From an uncultured Paracoccaceae bacterium (GTDB lineage Bacteria > Pseudomonadota > Alphaproteobacteria > Rhodobacterales > Rhodobacteraceae): a DNA stretch of 64,000 nt. Position 1 is the first letter of the stretch, and every line of letters starts with the position of its first letter. Below the pieces are notes generated by a model. The model saw only the letters and a list, made by a program, of their open reading frames with translations. It made no database searches and was not told the origin of the DNA. Of the stretch, positions 44,887 to 53,563 are shown one piece after another. The position numbers and the translations under genes are program-made. The stretch lies in contig CANLEQ010000002.1 of assembly GCA_947489705.1 (NCBI GenBank), positions 237,928 to 301,927 of the forward strand, written 5' to 3'.

Positions 44887-45594
44887 ATGGAAGGCTCCAC
44901 CCGGAAATCGGCATATTGGCGCGGCCTCCTGGTCGGCTTGCCCTTCATGCTGGTCATCCTGCCGTTCGGCATGCTCTTCGGGGTCGTGGCCACCGAGGCC
45001 GGCCTCAACCTATGGGCGACGATGTCCTTCTCGGCGCTGGTCATCGCGGGGGCCGCGCAATTCACCGCCCTGTCGCTCCTGACCGAAGGGGCGCAGACCT
45101 GGGTGATCGTCCTCACCGCCCTCGCGGTGAACCTGCGGATGGCGATGTATTCCGCGGCACTGGTGCCGCATCTGGGCCAGGCGCCGCTCTGGAAACGCGC
45201 CTGCATCGCCTATCTCACGCTCGATCAGACCTATGCCGCCTCCACGGCGATCTACGAGACCGATCCCGGGATGGGCCTCGGCGCCAAGGTCGCGTTGTTC
45301 TTCGGGATCGCGACGCCGGTCGTGCCGCTTTGGTACATGGCGACGCTCGGCGGCGCGCTGATCGGCTCGGGCGTGCCCGACGCCTGGGCGCTCGACTTCG
45401 CGCTGCCGCTGACCTTCCTCGCGATGCTGGGGCCGATGCTGCGCACGCTCGCCCATGTCGGCGCGGCGCTGGTCTCGATCGTGCTGTCGCTGCTCCTGAC
45501 GGGGCTGCCTGCGGGGGTCGGCCTGCTGATCGCGGGGCTGGCCGCGATGGCCGCGGGCGCCGCGATCGAAACTTGGCAGAAGCAGCGGACATGA
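44887..45594 (+). CDS. azlC: AzlC-family branched-chain amino-acid exporter, large subunit
   Basis: This 235-residue membrane protein of the AzlC/YgaZ family exports branched-chain amino acids together with AzlD. Motifs are LPFMLVILPFGMLFGVVATEAG, AQFTALSLLTEGAQTWVI and AVNLRMAMYSAALVPHLG, and about six to eight helices are seen. The stop overlaps azlD (ATGA). There is no Lrp-type regulator beside it. Confidence 0.92.
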   Translation: MEGSTRKSAYWRGLLVGLPFMLVILPFGMLFGVVATEAGLNLWATMSFSALVIAGAAQFTALSLLTEGAQTWVIVLTALAVNLRMAMYSAALVPHLGQAPLWKRACIAYLTLDQTYAASTAIYETDPGMGLGAKVALFFGIATPVVPLWYMATLGGALIGSGVPDAWALDFALPLTFLAMLGPMLRTLAHVGAALVSIVLSLLLTGLPAGVGLLIAGLAAMAAGAAIETWQKQRT

Positions 45595-45914
45595 GCGACG
45601 TGCAACTCTGGATCGTCATCGTCGCGCTGGGGATCGGGACGTATCTCTGCCGGTTCTCGTTTCTGGGGCTGATCGGATCGCGGCCGATGCCGCCTGTGGT
45701 GATGAAGCTGCTGCGCTATACGGCCGTGGGGATCTTTCCCGGCATCATCGCGCCGCTGATCCTGTCGCCGGCCGCGACCGGGGGCGCGTTCGATCCCGCG
45801 CGCGGCATCGCCGCCCTCCTGACCCTGATCGTGGCGCTGGTCACGCGCAACATGCTCGCGGCCCTCTTCGCGGGCGCGGCGAGCCTCTACGCGCTGCTGT
45901 GGCTCCTGGGCTGA
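45591..45914 (+). CDS. azlD: AzlD-family branched-chain amino-acid exporter, small subunit
   Basis: This 107-residue partner of AzlC has three to four helices: LWIVIVALGIGTYLCRFSFL, MKLLRYTAVGIFPGIIAPL and LLTLIVALVTRNMLAALFAG. It starts inside the azlC stop (ATGA) and converges with the lipoprotein gene, which ends four bases away. Confidence 0.93.
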   Translation: MSDVQLWIVIVALGIGTYLCRFSFLGLIGSRPMPPVVMKLLRYTAVGIFPGIIAPLILSPAATGGAFDPARGIAALLTLIVALVTRNMLAALFAGAASLYALLWLLG

Positions 45915-45918
45915 GCGG

Positions 45919-46536
45919 TCAATAGACCGGGATCGGCGTGGCAAGCTCCGTGTCGAAGCGGACGTTGTGATCCGTCTCGACGTTGGTCATGTCGACGAAC
46001 GTCTCCGTCACCCCCGGCAATGTGCGGAACTCCCGCATCAGGCTTCTGGGGAACCAGGTCCGGCCCACGTCGATGCCCGCCTCGCGCAGGATGCCGCTGG
46101 TCGATCGGGCGCAGGTCGAGCGGTTGGCCGAGCCGTGCGCCGCGGCCGCGTCGATCAGGGTCCGCGCCTGTGCGTCGGTGACGGGCAGCTCCTGCACGAC
46201 CATCGAGAAGGTGGGGCGCACGTGATAATCGATATAGGCCTTGCGGATATTCTCGGTGATCCCGTAATGCAGGTCGCCGCGCTCGGGCACGTGGGGATGC
46301 CGGAACGACCCGGCCGGATCCCACAGAACCCGCTGCGCCCCGTTGATCAGCAACGCGGTATGCGCCCCGCCGCCATTCTCGGCATCGACGACGGTATAGA
46401 GCGTGATCTGCGTCGGCCCGTCATGGACGTAGGCGCGGCGCTGCACCTCGGAGACGGGGGCGGGCGCGAACGTGTCCGCGCCGCCGCAGGCCGCAAGCAC
46501 CAGCAGCGACAGAAGTCCGGCAATCAGACGTATCAC
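45919..46536 (-). CDS. Predicted lipoprotein with a permuted papain-like (NlpC/P60-type) core
   Basis: The 205-residue product has a lipobox LLVLAAC (Cys at 17), so it is probably an outer-membrane lipoprotein. The mature part contains HTALLINGAQRVLWDPAGSF, with a His, and later GSANRSTCARSTSGIL, with a Cys. This His-before-Cys order resembles circularly permuted NlpC/P60 (DUF830/YiiX-like) folds. Enzyme type is inferred; no peptidase motif is exact. Starts at GTG. It reads after the oxidase subunit IV and DUF6173 genes. Confidence 0.6.
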   Translation of the reverse strand: MIRLIAGLLSLLVLAACGGADTFAPAPVSEVQRRAYVHDGPTQITLYTVVDAENGGGAHTALLINGAQRVLWDPAGSFRHPHVPERGDLHYGITENIRKAYIDYHVRPTFSMVVQELPVTDAQARTLIDAAAAHGSANRSTCARSTSGILREAGIDVGRTWFPRSLMREFRTLPGVTETFVDMTNVETDHNVRFDTELATPIPVY

Positions 46537-46540
46537 TGGA

Positions 46541-46675
46541 TCAGCCGTTGATCAGTGCCAGCAGGACCAAGGCCACGACAATCGCGATCACGCTGCGGGT
46601 CACCCAGGTGACGAAGGCGTTGAACGTCTTTTCCTGATCCCGGATGTCCATCGAACCGTGAGAGTGCTTTGCCAT
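46541..46675 (-). CDS. aa3-type cytochrome c oxidase subunit IV
   Basis: This 44-residue one-helix protein (MAKHSHGSMDIRDQEKTFNA, then a TRSVIAIVVALVLLALI helix) matches the short bacterial aa3 oxidase subunit IV of Paracoccus and Rhodobacter. It is associated with cytochrome oxidase but not essential in known cases. It is not beside cox genes here and stands alone before the lipoprotein. ATG follows GGGACGCGAC. Confidence 0.88.
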   Translation of the reverse strand: MAKHSHGSMDIRDQEKTFNAFVTWVTRSVIAIVVALVLLALING

Positions 46676-46751
46676 GTCGCGCGTCCCGAAAATTGCCGTT
46701 TCGCCGGTGTCATAGACCATTCCGCAAGGGGTGTCATGACCCCAAAACGCG

Positions 46752-47225
46752 TCATCCGGCCTCACCCGCGGAGGGGTCGAAATCGGCGGCCAGCCGGAAC
46801 CCGATCCGGCGTGGCTCGACATGCGCGACGGGCTTCGGAAGGGCCCGCAGCAGCACCGAAAGCTGCGTCACGTGCTGCACCAGTTGCGTGCGCATGCCCG
46901 CCGCGTCCTGACCGTAGAACGTGACCATGTCGGGATCGAAATATCCCATCCCCATGATCCGCATCACACCCGACGCGTCGCCGGCAAAGGCCATCGCCAC
47001 CTCGTGGTTCTCGTCGAGACCCTCTTCGAACTTGCGGATATAGAGGATCATCCGCTGATAGGCCCATTCCGCGGGGCTCTTGGCCTTGCCGCCGCCGTCG
47101 GCCAGGGCGGGCGGAAGCGGCGGCGCGTTCGCCGCATCCGAGCTCGGCTCGGCACAGACGGAATGGGCGCGCGGCATCGCGTCGTTCTCCAGTGCCTCGG
47201 CGGCGGTGTCGATGGTCTCGTTCAT
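46752..47225 (-). CDS. DUF6173 family protein
   Basis: This 157-residue cytoplasmic protein has a disordered first 45 residues, then the conserved SPAEWAYQRMILYIRKFEEG, AFAGDASGVMRIMGMGYF and DPDMVTFYGQDAAG blocks of DUF6173. Function unknown. Its ATG overlaps the caspase-fold gene's stop, so the two are coupled. Confidence 0.85.
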   Translation of the reverse strand: MNETIDTAAEALENDAMPRAHSVCAEPSSDAANAPPLPPALADGGGKAKSPAEWAYQRMILYIRKFEEGLDENHEVAMAFAGDASGVMRIMGMGYFDPDMVTFYGQDAAGMRTQLVQHVTQLSVLLRALPKPVAHVEPRRIGFRLAADFDPSAGEAG

Positions 47226-48859
47226 CGGCTCAGCGCCCGCCGCACGGTATCGGCCAGGAGCCGCACGATCACGGTCTCGTCGAGATAGCCGGTCACCGGT
47301 AGCTGCGCGCTGTCCTGATAGCTGCGGATGGCGCGGCGGGTCTGGGCGTCGAAATTCCCGTCGACCGGGCCCGGATCGAACCCCTCGGTGGCCAGCCGCT
47401 CCTCGACGGTCCGGCGGGTCAGCTGGTTGAGCCCGAGCGCCTCCTCGGCGGGGTTTGTCCCGCCATCGGCATCGCCCCCCTGGCTGCGCAGCGCCGCGAG
47501 CTGCGCGCGGGCCTCGTCGGCATGCCGGCCGCGGGGAAAGGCCCGCGCGTAGTCCTCGTAGGCCGCGATCGTGCCGCTTTGCTGCGCCTGCGTCCAGAGC
47601 ACCTCCTCGCGGCGGGAGACCCCGCTTTCCGTCAACCGGCCGTCGCGGATCTCGCGCAGGCGCCGCTCCGCCCGGTCGGCATAGCGCCCGTCCGGATAGC
47701 GTTCGAGGAACCGGATCAGGCCGGCCTCGTCCGCGCCCTGCCCGGTCTCGGCCCAGAACCGCTCCTCGTCGGCGGCTTCGGCGTCGGCGCGCGCGCGGGC
47801 CTGCTCCTCGATGCGGTCGATCATGCCCCGGTCGAGATAGCCCGACCGCGCCCGGCCGTTGTCATCCTGCCAATTGCCAATCGCGCGCCGGGTGCCCGGC
47901 CCGAAGATGCCGTCGACGCCGCGCGTGTCGTAGCCGAGCCGCACGAGGTCGCGCTGGATCTGCCGGCGCGCCTCGCGGTCGAGTTCCAGGTTGTCCTCGA
48001 CGATCCGGGCGGCGCGGTTCGGCCCCTCGCGGACCTCCTTCAGCCGCTGCGTGGCCTCCGCCGCGAAGACCCCCGAGGGATAGGCGTCGAGATAGGCGAT
48101 ATAGCTCTCCTCGGTATCGCCGTCGCGCGCCCTCTGCCAGAAGGCACGCTCGCCCGGCGGCGCGTCGGCGAGGGGCACGGGCTCCGGAGCGGCGCTCTCC
48201 CCGTCCGACAGGAACGCCCAGTCCGGGTCCAGATCCCCGCGGGCCCGCGCCCAATCGGTGGTGTCGCGCAGCCGGTCGCGCAACGATGCGCCGGGCCTTG
48301 CCAGCGTGTCCGATGTGATCGCCGGGACCGCCTTGGGCCAACCCTCGATCACGACGACGTCCTCGGGGATGTCGAGCGTGCCGATCCCCCGCGTGAGACT
48401 GCCCGACGCACCGTCCCGGTCGAGCAGGGTGCCGAGGAACAGAACGGCGCGCCCCGGGGCCGCGTCCAGGATCTCCATCACCGACGACAGGGGAACGGCG
48501 TCGAGCGACGCGCCGGCGATCGAGCGGCCTTCGGCATCGACCGGCAGGAACCAGGTCTCGGAGGCCGAATGGACGAACCATCCCGAAAGCGCCACCATCA
48601 GGTTCTCGACGTCGTCGCGGTTCTCGATCCGGCGCAGCGCATCGCCGATCGACCGCCGGTCCGCGTCACGCAGCACCTCCACCTGCAGCCCCGCGTCGCG
48701 CAGGGCGTCCGTGGCCTCGGACACGGCCCCGCCGCCGGTCATCTCGTCGAGCCGGTCATAGCGCGCATTGCCGACGAGAAGTGCCACATCCTCGGCCGAG
48801 AGGGGCGTGGCGAGGGCCGATGCCAGCGCGATCGGCAGGAGCAGGCGGTTCAGGGGCAT
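47222..48859 (-). CDS. Caspase-fold protein with two peptidoglycan-binding domains, catalytic residues lost
   Basis: The 545-residue product has a signal peptide (residues 1-22), then a caspase p20-like domain starting ALLVGNARYDRLDEM. Two PG_binding_1 domains follow: one about 290-345 (RQIQRDLVRLGYDTRGVDG) and one near the end (VEERLATEGFDPGPVDGNFD). In active caspase-like proteins the dyad lies in SGHG and DAC; here they read SGWF and LGTL. The enzyme dyad is therefore absent. It probably acts as a cell-wall-bound pseudo-enzyme. It reads into DUF6173. Confidence 0.85.
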   Translation of the reverse strand: MPLNRLLLPIALASALATPLSAEDVALLVGNARYDRLDEMTGGGAVSEATDALRDAGLQVEVLRDADRRSIGDALRRIENRDDVENLMVALSGWFVHSASETWFLPVDAEGRSIAGASLDAVPLSSVMEILDAAPGRAVLFLGTLLDRDGASGSLTRGIGTLDIPEDVVVIEGWPKAVPAITSDTLARPGASLRDRLRDTTDWARARGDLDPDWAFLSDGESAAPEPVPLADAPPGERAFWQRARDGDTEESYIAYLDAYPSGVFAAEATQRLKEVREGPNRAARIVEDNLELDREARRQIQRDLVRLGYDTRGVDGIFGPGTRRAIGNWQDDNGRARSGYLDRGMIDRIEEQARARADAEAADEERFWAETGQGADEAGLIRFLERYPDGRYADRAERRLREIRDGRLTESGVSRREEVLWTQAQQSGTIAAYEDYARAFPRGRHADEARAQLAALRSQGGDADGGTNPAEEALGLNQLTRRTVEERLATEGFDPGPVDGNFDAQTRRAIRSYQDSAQLPVTGYLDETVIVRLLADTVRRALSR

Positions 48860-48862
48860 GGT

Positions 48863-50077
48863 CTATCCTTCGTAGTCGCGTTGATCTTCGATGATTATCC
48901 CGTCGCGGGGCAACGATCCGGGCTCAGCGATACGGATCTCGCCGCGCAGCTTCAGCAGTTCGCGCACCGAGGCGTCGTAGCGCGCGGGATCGGGCGCGTC
49001 GCCCGCCTCGAGGGTCACCGTCATGAGATCGGTATCCCCCTCCCGCGTGATGGTCAGCCGCGCGCGGTCGATCTCGGGATGGCGGGCGACGAGGGCCGCG
49101 ACCTGTTCGGGGCGCACGAACATGCCCTTGATCTTGGCCGTCTGGTCGGCGCGGCCCATCCAGCCCCTGATGCGCATATTGGTCCGCCCGCAGGGCGAGG
49201 CCCCTTGCATCACCGCCGAAAGATCGCCGGTGGCGAACCGGATCAGCGGGTAGTCGGGGTTGAGCGTGGTCACCACGACCTCGCCCACCTCGCCCTCGGG
49301 CACGGGATCGCCCGTGCCCGGCGTGACGATCTCCACGATCACGCCCTCGTCGACGATCATCCCCTCCATCGCGTCGCTCTCGTAGGCGATGTTGCCGAGA
49401 TCGGCCGTGGCATAGCATTGCCGGCACGCGATCCCGCGATCGGCGTAGAAGTCGCGCAACGACGGGAAGAGCGCGCCGCCCGACACGGCCGCACGGGTGA
49501 TCGAGAGGTCGAGGCCCAGCGCATCGGCCTTTTCCAGGATGACCTTCAGGAAATCCGGCGTGCCGGCATAGGCGGTGACCCCGAGCCGCGCGGCGGCCTG
49601 CGCCTGAAGCTCGGTCTGGCCGGTGCCCGCGGGCAGGATCGTGGCGCCCACGGCCCGCGCGCCGCTTTCGAACATCATGCCCGCGGGCGTCAGGTGATAG
49701 CCGAAGCAGTTCTGCACGATATCACCCGGCCCGATTCCGCAGGCGCGCAGGAAGCGGCCGAGCCGGAACCAGTCGCCGTCGATCTTGCCGGGCTCGTAGA
49801 TCGGCCCGGGCGACTGGAACACGTGCGAGAACGACGCCGTGGGGCCCGCAAGCCCTCCGAAGGGGGGATGCGCCGATTGCGCGGCGACGAGGTCGGACTT
49901 CCGCAACACCGGCAGGTCGGCGAGTGCCGCGCGCCCGGTGATCCGGTCCGCCTCGAACCCTGCGAGGCTCTCGTTACCGCCCAAGCTTTGCGCCCGCGCC
50001 ACCTGTCGCGGCAGTTCGCCCGACAGGTCGGCGGCGCGGGCGTCGTCGCTTCGATATTCCAGATCGCTCATCGTCAT
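48863..50077 (-). CDS. PaaK-like acyl-CoA ligase with altered P-loop
   Basis: This 404-residue member of the phenylacetate-CoA ligase family has YHLTPAGMMFESGARAVG, GGALFPSLRDFYADRG, NPDYPLIRFATGDLS and the C-terminal RADQTAKIKGMFVRPEQV. The usual AMP-binding P-loop SSGTTGKP is replaced by QSPGPIYEP. It may use another activation chemistry or be tuned to a particular aromatic or short acid. It is the last gene of the liv-like operon, 102 bases after the livF-type gene. The ATG at 50077 is preferred by its AGAGAGAG site. Confidence 0.85.
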   Translation of the reverse strand: MTMSDLEYRSDDARAADLSGELPRQVARAQSLGGNESLAGFEADRITGRAALADLPVLRKSDLVAAQSAHPPFGGLAGPTASFSHVFQSPGPIYEPGKIDGDWFRLGRFLRACGIGPGDIVQNCFGYHLTPAGMMFESGARAVGATILPAGTGQTELQAQAAARLGVTAYAGTPDFLKVILEKADALGLDLSITRAAVSGGALFPSLRDFYADRGIACRQCYATADLGNIAYESDAMEGMIVDEGVIVEIVTPGTGDPVPEGEVGEVVVTTLNPDYPLIRFATGDLSAVMQGASPCGRTNMRIRGWMGRADQTAKIKGMFVRPEQVAALVARHPEIDRARLTITREGDTDLMTVTLEAGDAPDPARYDASVRELLKLRGEIRIAEPGSLPRDGIIIEDQRDYEG

Positions 50078-50143
50078 GCTCTCTCTCTGCGGCAAACCCG
50101 TCCGTCAGGCCATCACGGCCGCCGGTTATCCGATGACACGGAT

Positions 50144-50159
50144 GTTTCGCGCGCGAAAC
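50144..50159. other. GTTTCGCGCGCGAAAC palindrome, copy 3
   Basis: A perfect 16-base palindrome in the 50078-50179 gap between the LivF-type and PaaK-type genes, 66 bases upstream of the PaaK ATG. With the base on each side it reads TGTTTC...GAAACA, an 18-base palindrome. It is followed by TTTG, as is copy 2. Confidence 0.55.
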
Positions 50160-50179
50160 ATTTGCCGCGCTGGACCGTC

Positions 50180-51028
50180 TTACGACAACCAACGCTTGCG
50201 GCGACGATAGGATCGCGTGTCGCGAAACGATTTGCGACCCTCGTCGGACATGCCGAGGTAGAATTCCTTCACATCGGGGTTCTCGCGCAGATCGGCGGCG
50301 GCCCCGTCCATCACGATGCGGCCCGATTCCAGGATATAACCGCGATGGGCGAAGCGCAGGGCCACGTTGGTGTTCTGCTCGGCCAGAAGGAAGCTGACCC
50401 CCTCGCGCTCGTTGAGGTCCTTCACGATCCCGAAGATCTCCTCGACCAGCTGCGGTGCGAGCCCCATGCTGGGCTCGTCCAGAAGAATCGTCTCGGGCCG
50501 CGACATGAGGGCGCGACCGATGGCGCACATCTGCTGCTCGCCGCCCGAGGTGTAGCCCGCCTGCGACCTCCGCCGCTCCTTCAGCCGGGGGAAGTAGGTA
50601 TAGACCAGATCGAGATCCTCCTCGACGCGGGCGCGGCCGTCGCGGCGCGTATAGGCGCCCGTCATGAGGTTCTCCTCGATCGTCAGATGCTCGAAGCAAT
50701 GGCGCCCCTCCATCACCTGGATCACCCCGCGCTTGACCAGTTCGGAAGGGACCAGATCCTGCACCCGCTCGCCGCGATAGAGGATCTGGCCCTTTGTGAC
50801 CTCTCCCCGCTCGGATTTCAGCAGGTTCGAGATCGCCTTCAACGCGGTCGTCTTGCCCGCGCCGTTGCCGCCCAGAAGCGCGGTGATGCCACCCTTCGGG
50901 ACCTGCAGGCTGACGCCCTTGAGTACCAGGATGACCGAATTGTAGATCACCTCGATATTGCGCACATCGAGCAGGGCCTCGGTTTCCGCCTGCTGCTCCG
51001 AGGGCGCGTGTGTCTCCGTCATGCTCAT
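50180..51028 (-). CDS. livF: Branched-chain-type ABC transporter ATP-binding protein (LivF-like)
   Basis: This 282-residue ATPase has Walker A GGNGAGKTTALKA, the signature TSGGEQQMCAIGRAL and Walker B ETILLDEPSMGLAP. It couples ATP hydrolysis to uptake with LivG, LivH and LivM encoded in the same operon. The start is MSMTETHA (51028). A basic C-terminal tail (SYRRRKRWLS) is slightly unusual. Confidence 0.92.
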   Translation of the reverse strand: MSMTETHAPSEQQAETEALLDVRNIEVIYNSVILVLKGVSLQVPKGGITALLGGNGAGKTTALKAISNLLKSERGEVTKGQILYRGERVQDLVPSELVKRGVIQVMEGRHCFEHLTIEENLMTGAYTRRDGRARVEEDLDLVYTYFPRLKERRRSQAGYTSGGEQQMCAIGRALMSRPETILLDEPSMGLAPQLVEEIFGIVKDLNEREGVSFLLAEQNTNVALRFAHRGYILESGRIVMDGAAADLRENPDVKEFYLGMSDEGRKSFRDTRSYRRRKRWLS

Positions 51029-51092
51029 CCGCAGGCCGTCCTTTCCACCCTCGAGACCGGGGGCGACCTGCGCCGCCCCCCTCGATCGCGCG

Positions 51093-52382
51093 TCACTCGC
51101 ATTGCGGCGCGATGTCGTTCTCCTCGGCATAGGCGGTCGAATCCTCCTCGACGAGGCGCGCGATCAGCTCCTGATCCGACTGGATGTAGTCGGTCAGGAC
51201 CGACCAGGTCTGGTCCCCGGCATTCCACTGGTTGATGGCGACCCGACCCGATCCGCCGTGGTTCGTGCACGAGGCCGAAAAGGTCGGCCCGAACCCTTCG
51301 AGGCCGAGCTCGGCCATCTTCTCCTCGGTCATCTCAAGCTGTTCGAGGCCGTCGCGCATCTGGGCGGCATCGATGGCGCTGACGCCGTGGATCTCCTGCG
51401 CCTTCTTGGCGGCTTCGGCGGCGATCATCGCGGCGTAGATCCCCCGATTGTAGAGCACCGATCCCGCATGTTCGCCGCCGCCGGCGCCGAGGCCTTGCGA
51501 CCAGACATGCTCCTCCAGCTCGTGGTAGAGCGCGAAATCGTCGCCCACCGCATGGAAGTTCAGCGCCTTGTAGCCGTCGGCGCCCGCGCCCGAGGGCAGC
51601 ACGTCGATCTCGGAGCCGGCCCACCAGCTGCCGATGATCTGGTCCATCGGATAGCGGGTATTCGCGGCCTCCTGGATCGCGACCTGGTTCATCACGCCCC
51701 AGCCCCACATGATCACGTAATCGGGTCGTTCCCGCCGGATCTGGAGCCATTGCGACTTCTGTTCCTGCCCGGGATGGTCGACGGCGAGCTCAAGGAACTC
51801 GAAGCCGTGCATCTGCGAAAGCTCGGTCAGCGTGCGGATCGGCTCCTTGCCGTAGGCCGAGTTGTGATAGAGCAACGCGATCTTCTTGCCCGACAGATCG
51901 CCGCCATTCTCGTCCATCAGGTACTTGATGGCGACGGAGGCCCCGTCCCAGTAGGTCGCGGGATAGTTGAAGATCCACTTGAACACATCACCGTTCGAGA
52001 CCGAGGTGCGCCCGTATCCCAGCGTGTGCATCGGGATGCCGTCGGCCGCGAGCTTGGGGATCAACTGATAGGTGATGCCGGTCGAGAGGGGCTGGTAGAT
52101 CAGCGCGCCGTCGCCTTCGTCCTTGGTCGCCTCGTAGCATTCGACGCCCTTCTCGGTATCGTAGCCCGTCTCGCATTCGGGCATGTTGATCCTCTCGCCG
52201 CCGATGCCGCCGTCGCGGGCATTCAGCAGCGCGAAGTAATCCGCGTAGCCGTCGGCGAATTGCGCGCCGTTGGCGGCATAGGGCCCCGTCCGGTAGCTCA
52301 GCGACGGGAATGTCAGATCGGCCATCACCGGCCCGGCCGCCAGCGCGGCACCGAGCGCGAGGCTCGTCAGCAAAGTCTTCAT
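51093..52382 (-). CDS. Branched-chain-type ABC transporter substrate-binding protein
   Basis: This 429-residue periplasmic binding protein (Peripla_BP_6, Leu/Ile/Val-type) has a signal peptide MKTLLTSLALGAALAAGPVMA. Mature motifs are INMPECETGYDTEKGVECYE (a Cys pair) and GKKIALLYHNSAYGKEP. Start at 52382 has GGGAGG with correct spacing; an ATG two codons earlier sits on the site itself. It is longer than E. coli LivK (~345 aa). Ligand unknown. Confidence 0.9.
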   Translation of the reverse strand: MKTLLTSLALGAALAAGPVMADLTFPSLSYRTGPYAANGAQFADGYADYFALLNARDGGIGGERINMPECETGYDTEKGVECYEATKDEGDGALIYQPLSTGITYQLIPKLAADGIPMHTLGYGRTSVSNGDVFKWIFNYPATYWDGASVAIKYLMDENGGDLSGKKIALLYHNSAYGKEPIRTLTELSQMHGFEFLELAVDHPGQEQKSQWLQIRRERPDYVIMWGWGVMNQVAIQEAANTRYPMDQIIGSWWAGSEIDVLPSGAGADGYKALNFHAVGDDFALYHELEEHVWSQGLGAGGGEHAGSVLYNRGIYAAMIAAEAAKKAQEIHGVSAIDAAQMRDGLEQLEMTEEKMAELGLEGFGPTFSASCTNHGGSGRVAINQWNAGDQTWSVLTDYIQSDQELIARLVEEDSTAYAEENDIAPQCE

Positions 52383-52465
52383 CGTCATCCTCCCTTGGCC
52401 CCGTTTCGGGGTCCTCCTCCACGCCCCCGGGCGGCGCGCCGGGGGGTATTCTCGTCACGGGACCG

Positions 52466-53542
52466 TCAATGCGGAAACGGCCACAATCTCAGCTTTTCCT
52501 TCGTCACCCGCCAGAGCTGCGCCAGCCCGTGCGGCTCGGCGATGAGGAAGAACACGATCAGCCCGCCGGTGACCATGTATTCCAGATGCGCGGCCAGATC
52601 CGTGGGCCAGCCGAGCCCCCCTACCAGCACGTTCTTGAGAAGGACCGGCATCAGCACCATGAAGGCCGCGCCGAGGAACGATCCCAGGATCGAGCCGAGC
52701 CCGCCGATGATCACCATGAAGAGGATGAGGAACGACTTGTCGATGCCGAAGGCCGCGCCCACCTCGACAGCCCCCAGATAGACCGCGAAGAAGAGCGCGC
52801 CCGAGATCCCCACGAAGAACGACGACACGCCGAAGGCCGAGAGCTTCGCGCGCAGCGGGTTCACGCCGATGATCTCGGCCGCGATGTCCATGTCGCGGAT
52901 CGCCATCCATTTGCGCCCCATGCTGCCGCGCGTGAGGTTGCGGCAGATCCACGCGCTCGCCACCACGAAGGCGAGGCAGAAGAGATAGGTGGCCCAGGCC
53001 TGTGTCCCGGCCCCGGTGATCGGCACGCCCAGAAGCGTGCGCTCCGGCGCGCTGATCTGGCCCGAGGCGGAGTAGTTGTAGAACCACGGCACCCGGTTGA
53101 AGAGCCAGACCAGGAAGAACTGCGCGGCGAGGGTCGCAACGGCGAGGTAGAACCCCTTGATCCTGAGACTCGGCAGCCCGAAGAGCATCCCCACCGCCGC
53201 CGTGATCAGGCCCGAGATCACGATATGGATCGCGATACTGATGTCGGGGAACGATGTCATCAGCTTGTAGCAGCTATAGGCGCCGACCGCCATGAAGCCG
53301 CCCGTCCCGAGGCTGACCTGCCCGCAATAGCCCGTCAGGATGTTGAGCCCCAAAGCCGCGATCGCGTAGATCAGCAGCGGCAGGAAGATCGCGTTGAGCC
53401 AGTAATCGTCGATGACGAACGGCACGACGAAGATTGCGACCGCGAGGATCGCGTAATAGGCCCACCGGTCGAGCCGGATCGGGAAGGTCTGGCTGTCGGC
53501 GCGATAGCTCGTCTTGAAATCGCCCGCCTCGCGATAAAGCAT
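52466..53542 (-). CDS. livM: Branched-chain-type ABC transporter permease (LivM-like)
   Basis: This 358-residue inner-membrane permease has about ten helices and the family LNILTGYCGQVSLGTGGFMA region, RIKGFYLAVATLAAQFFL and LRAKLSAFGVSSFFVGISGA. The start has AGGAGGGG. It pairs with LivH (53564) in the transporter core. Confidence 0.93.
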   Translation of the reverse strand: MLYREAGDFKTSYRADSQTFPIRLDRWAYYAILAVAIFVVPFVIDDYWLNAIFLPLLIYAIAALGLNILTGYCGQVSLGTGGFMAVGAYSCYKLMTSFPDISIAIHIVISGLITAAVGMLFGLPSLRIKGFYLAVATLAAQFFLVWLFNRVPWFYNYSASGQISAPERTLLGVPITGAGTQAWATYLFCLAFVVASAWICRNLTRGSMGRKWMAIRDMDIAAEIIGVNPLRAKLSAFGVSSFFVGISGALFFAVYLGAVEVGAAFGIDKSFLILFMVIIGGLGSILGSFLGAAFMVLMPVLLKNVLVGGLGWPTDLAAHLEYMVTGGLIVFFLIAEPHGLAQLWRVTKEKLRLWPFPH

Positions 53543-53563
53543 CAGACCCCTCCTGCTTGGCTT

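Noticed and set aside
50144..50159. parS centromere site
   Set aside because: The canonical parS core is GTTTCACGTGAAAC; here the centre is CGCGCG-rich and two bases longer, and the copies are far apart.
47522..51235. A very long open frame on the plus strand opposite the caspase-fold and PaaK-like genes
   Set aside because: It is antisense to well-recognised genes, has no domain and shows the Arg/Ala/Pro bias of GC-rich shadow frames.
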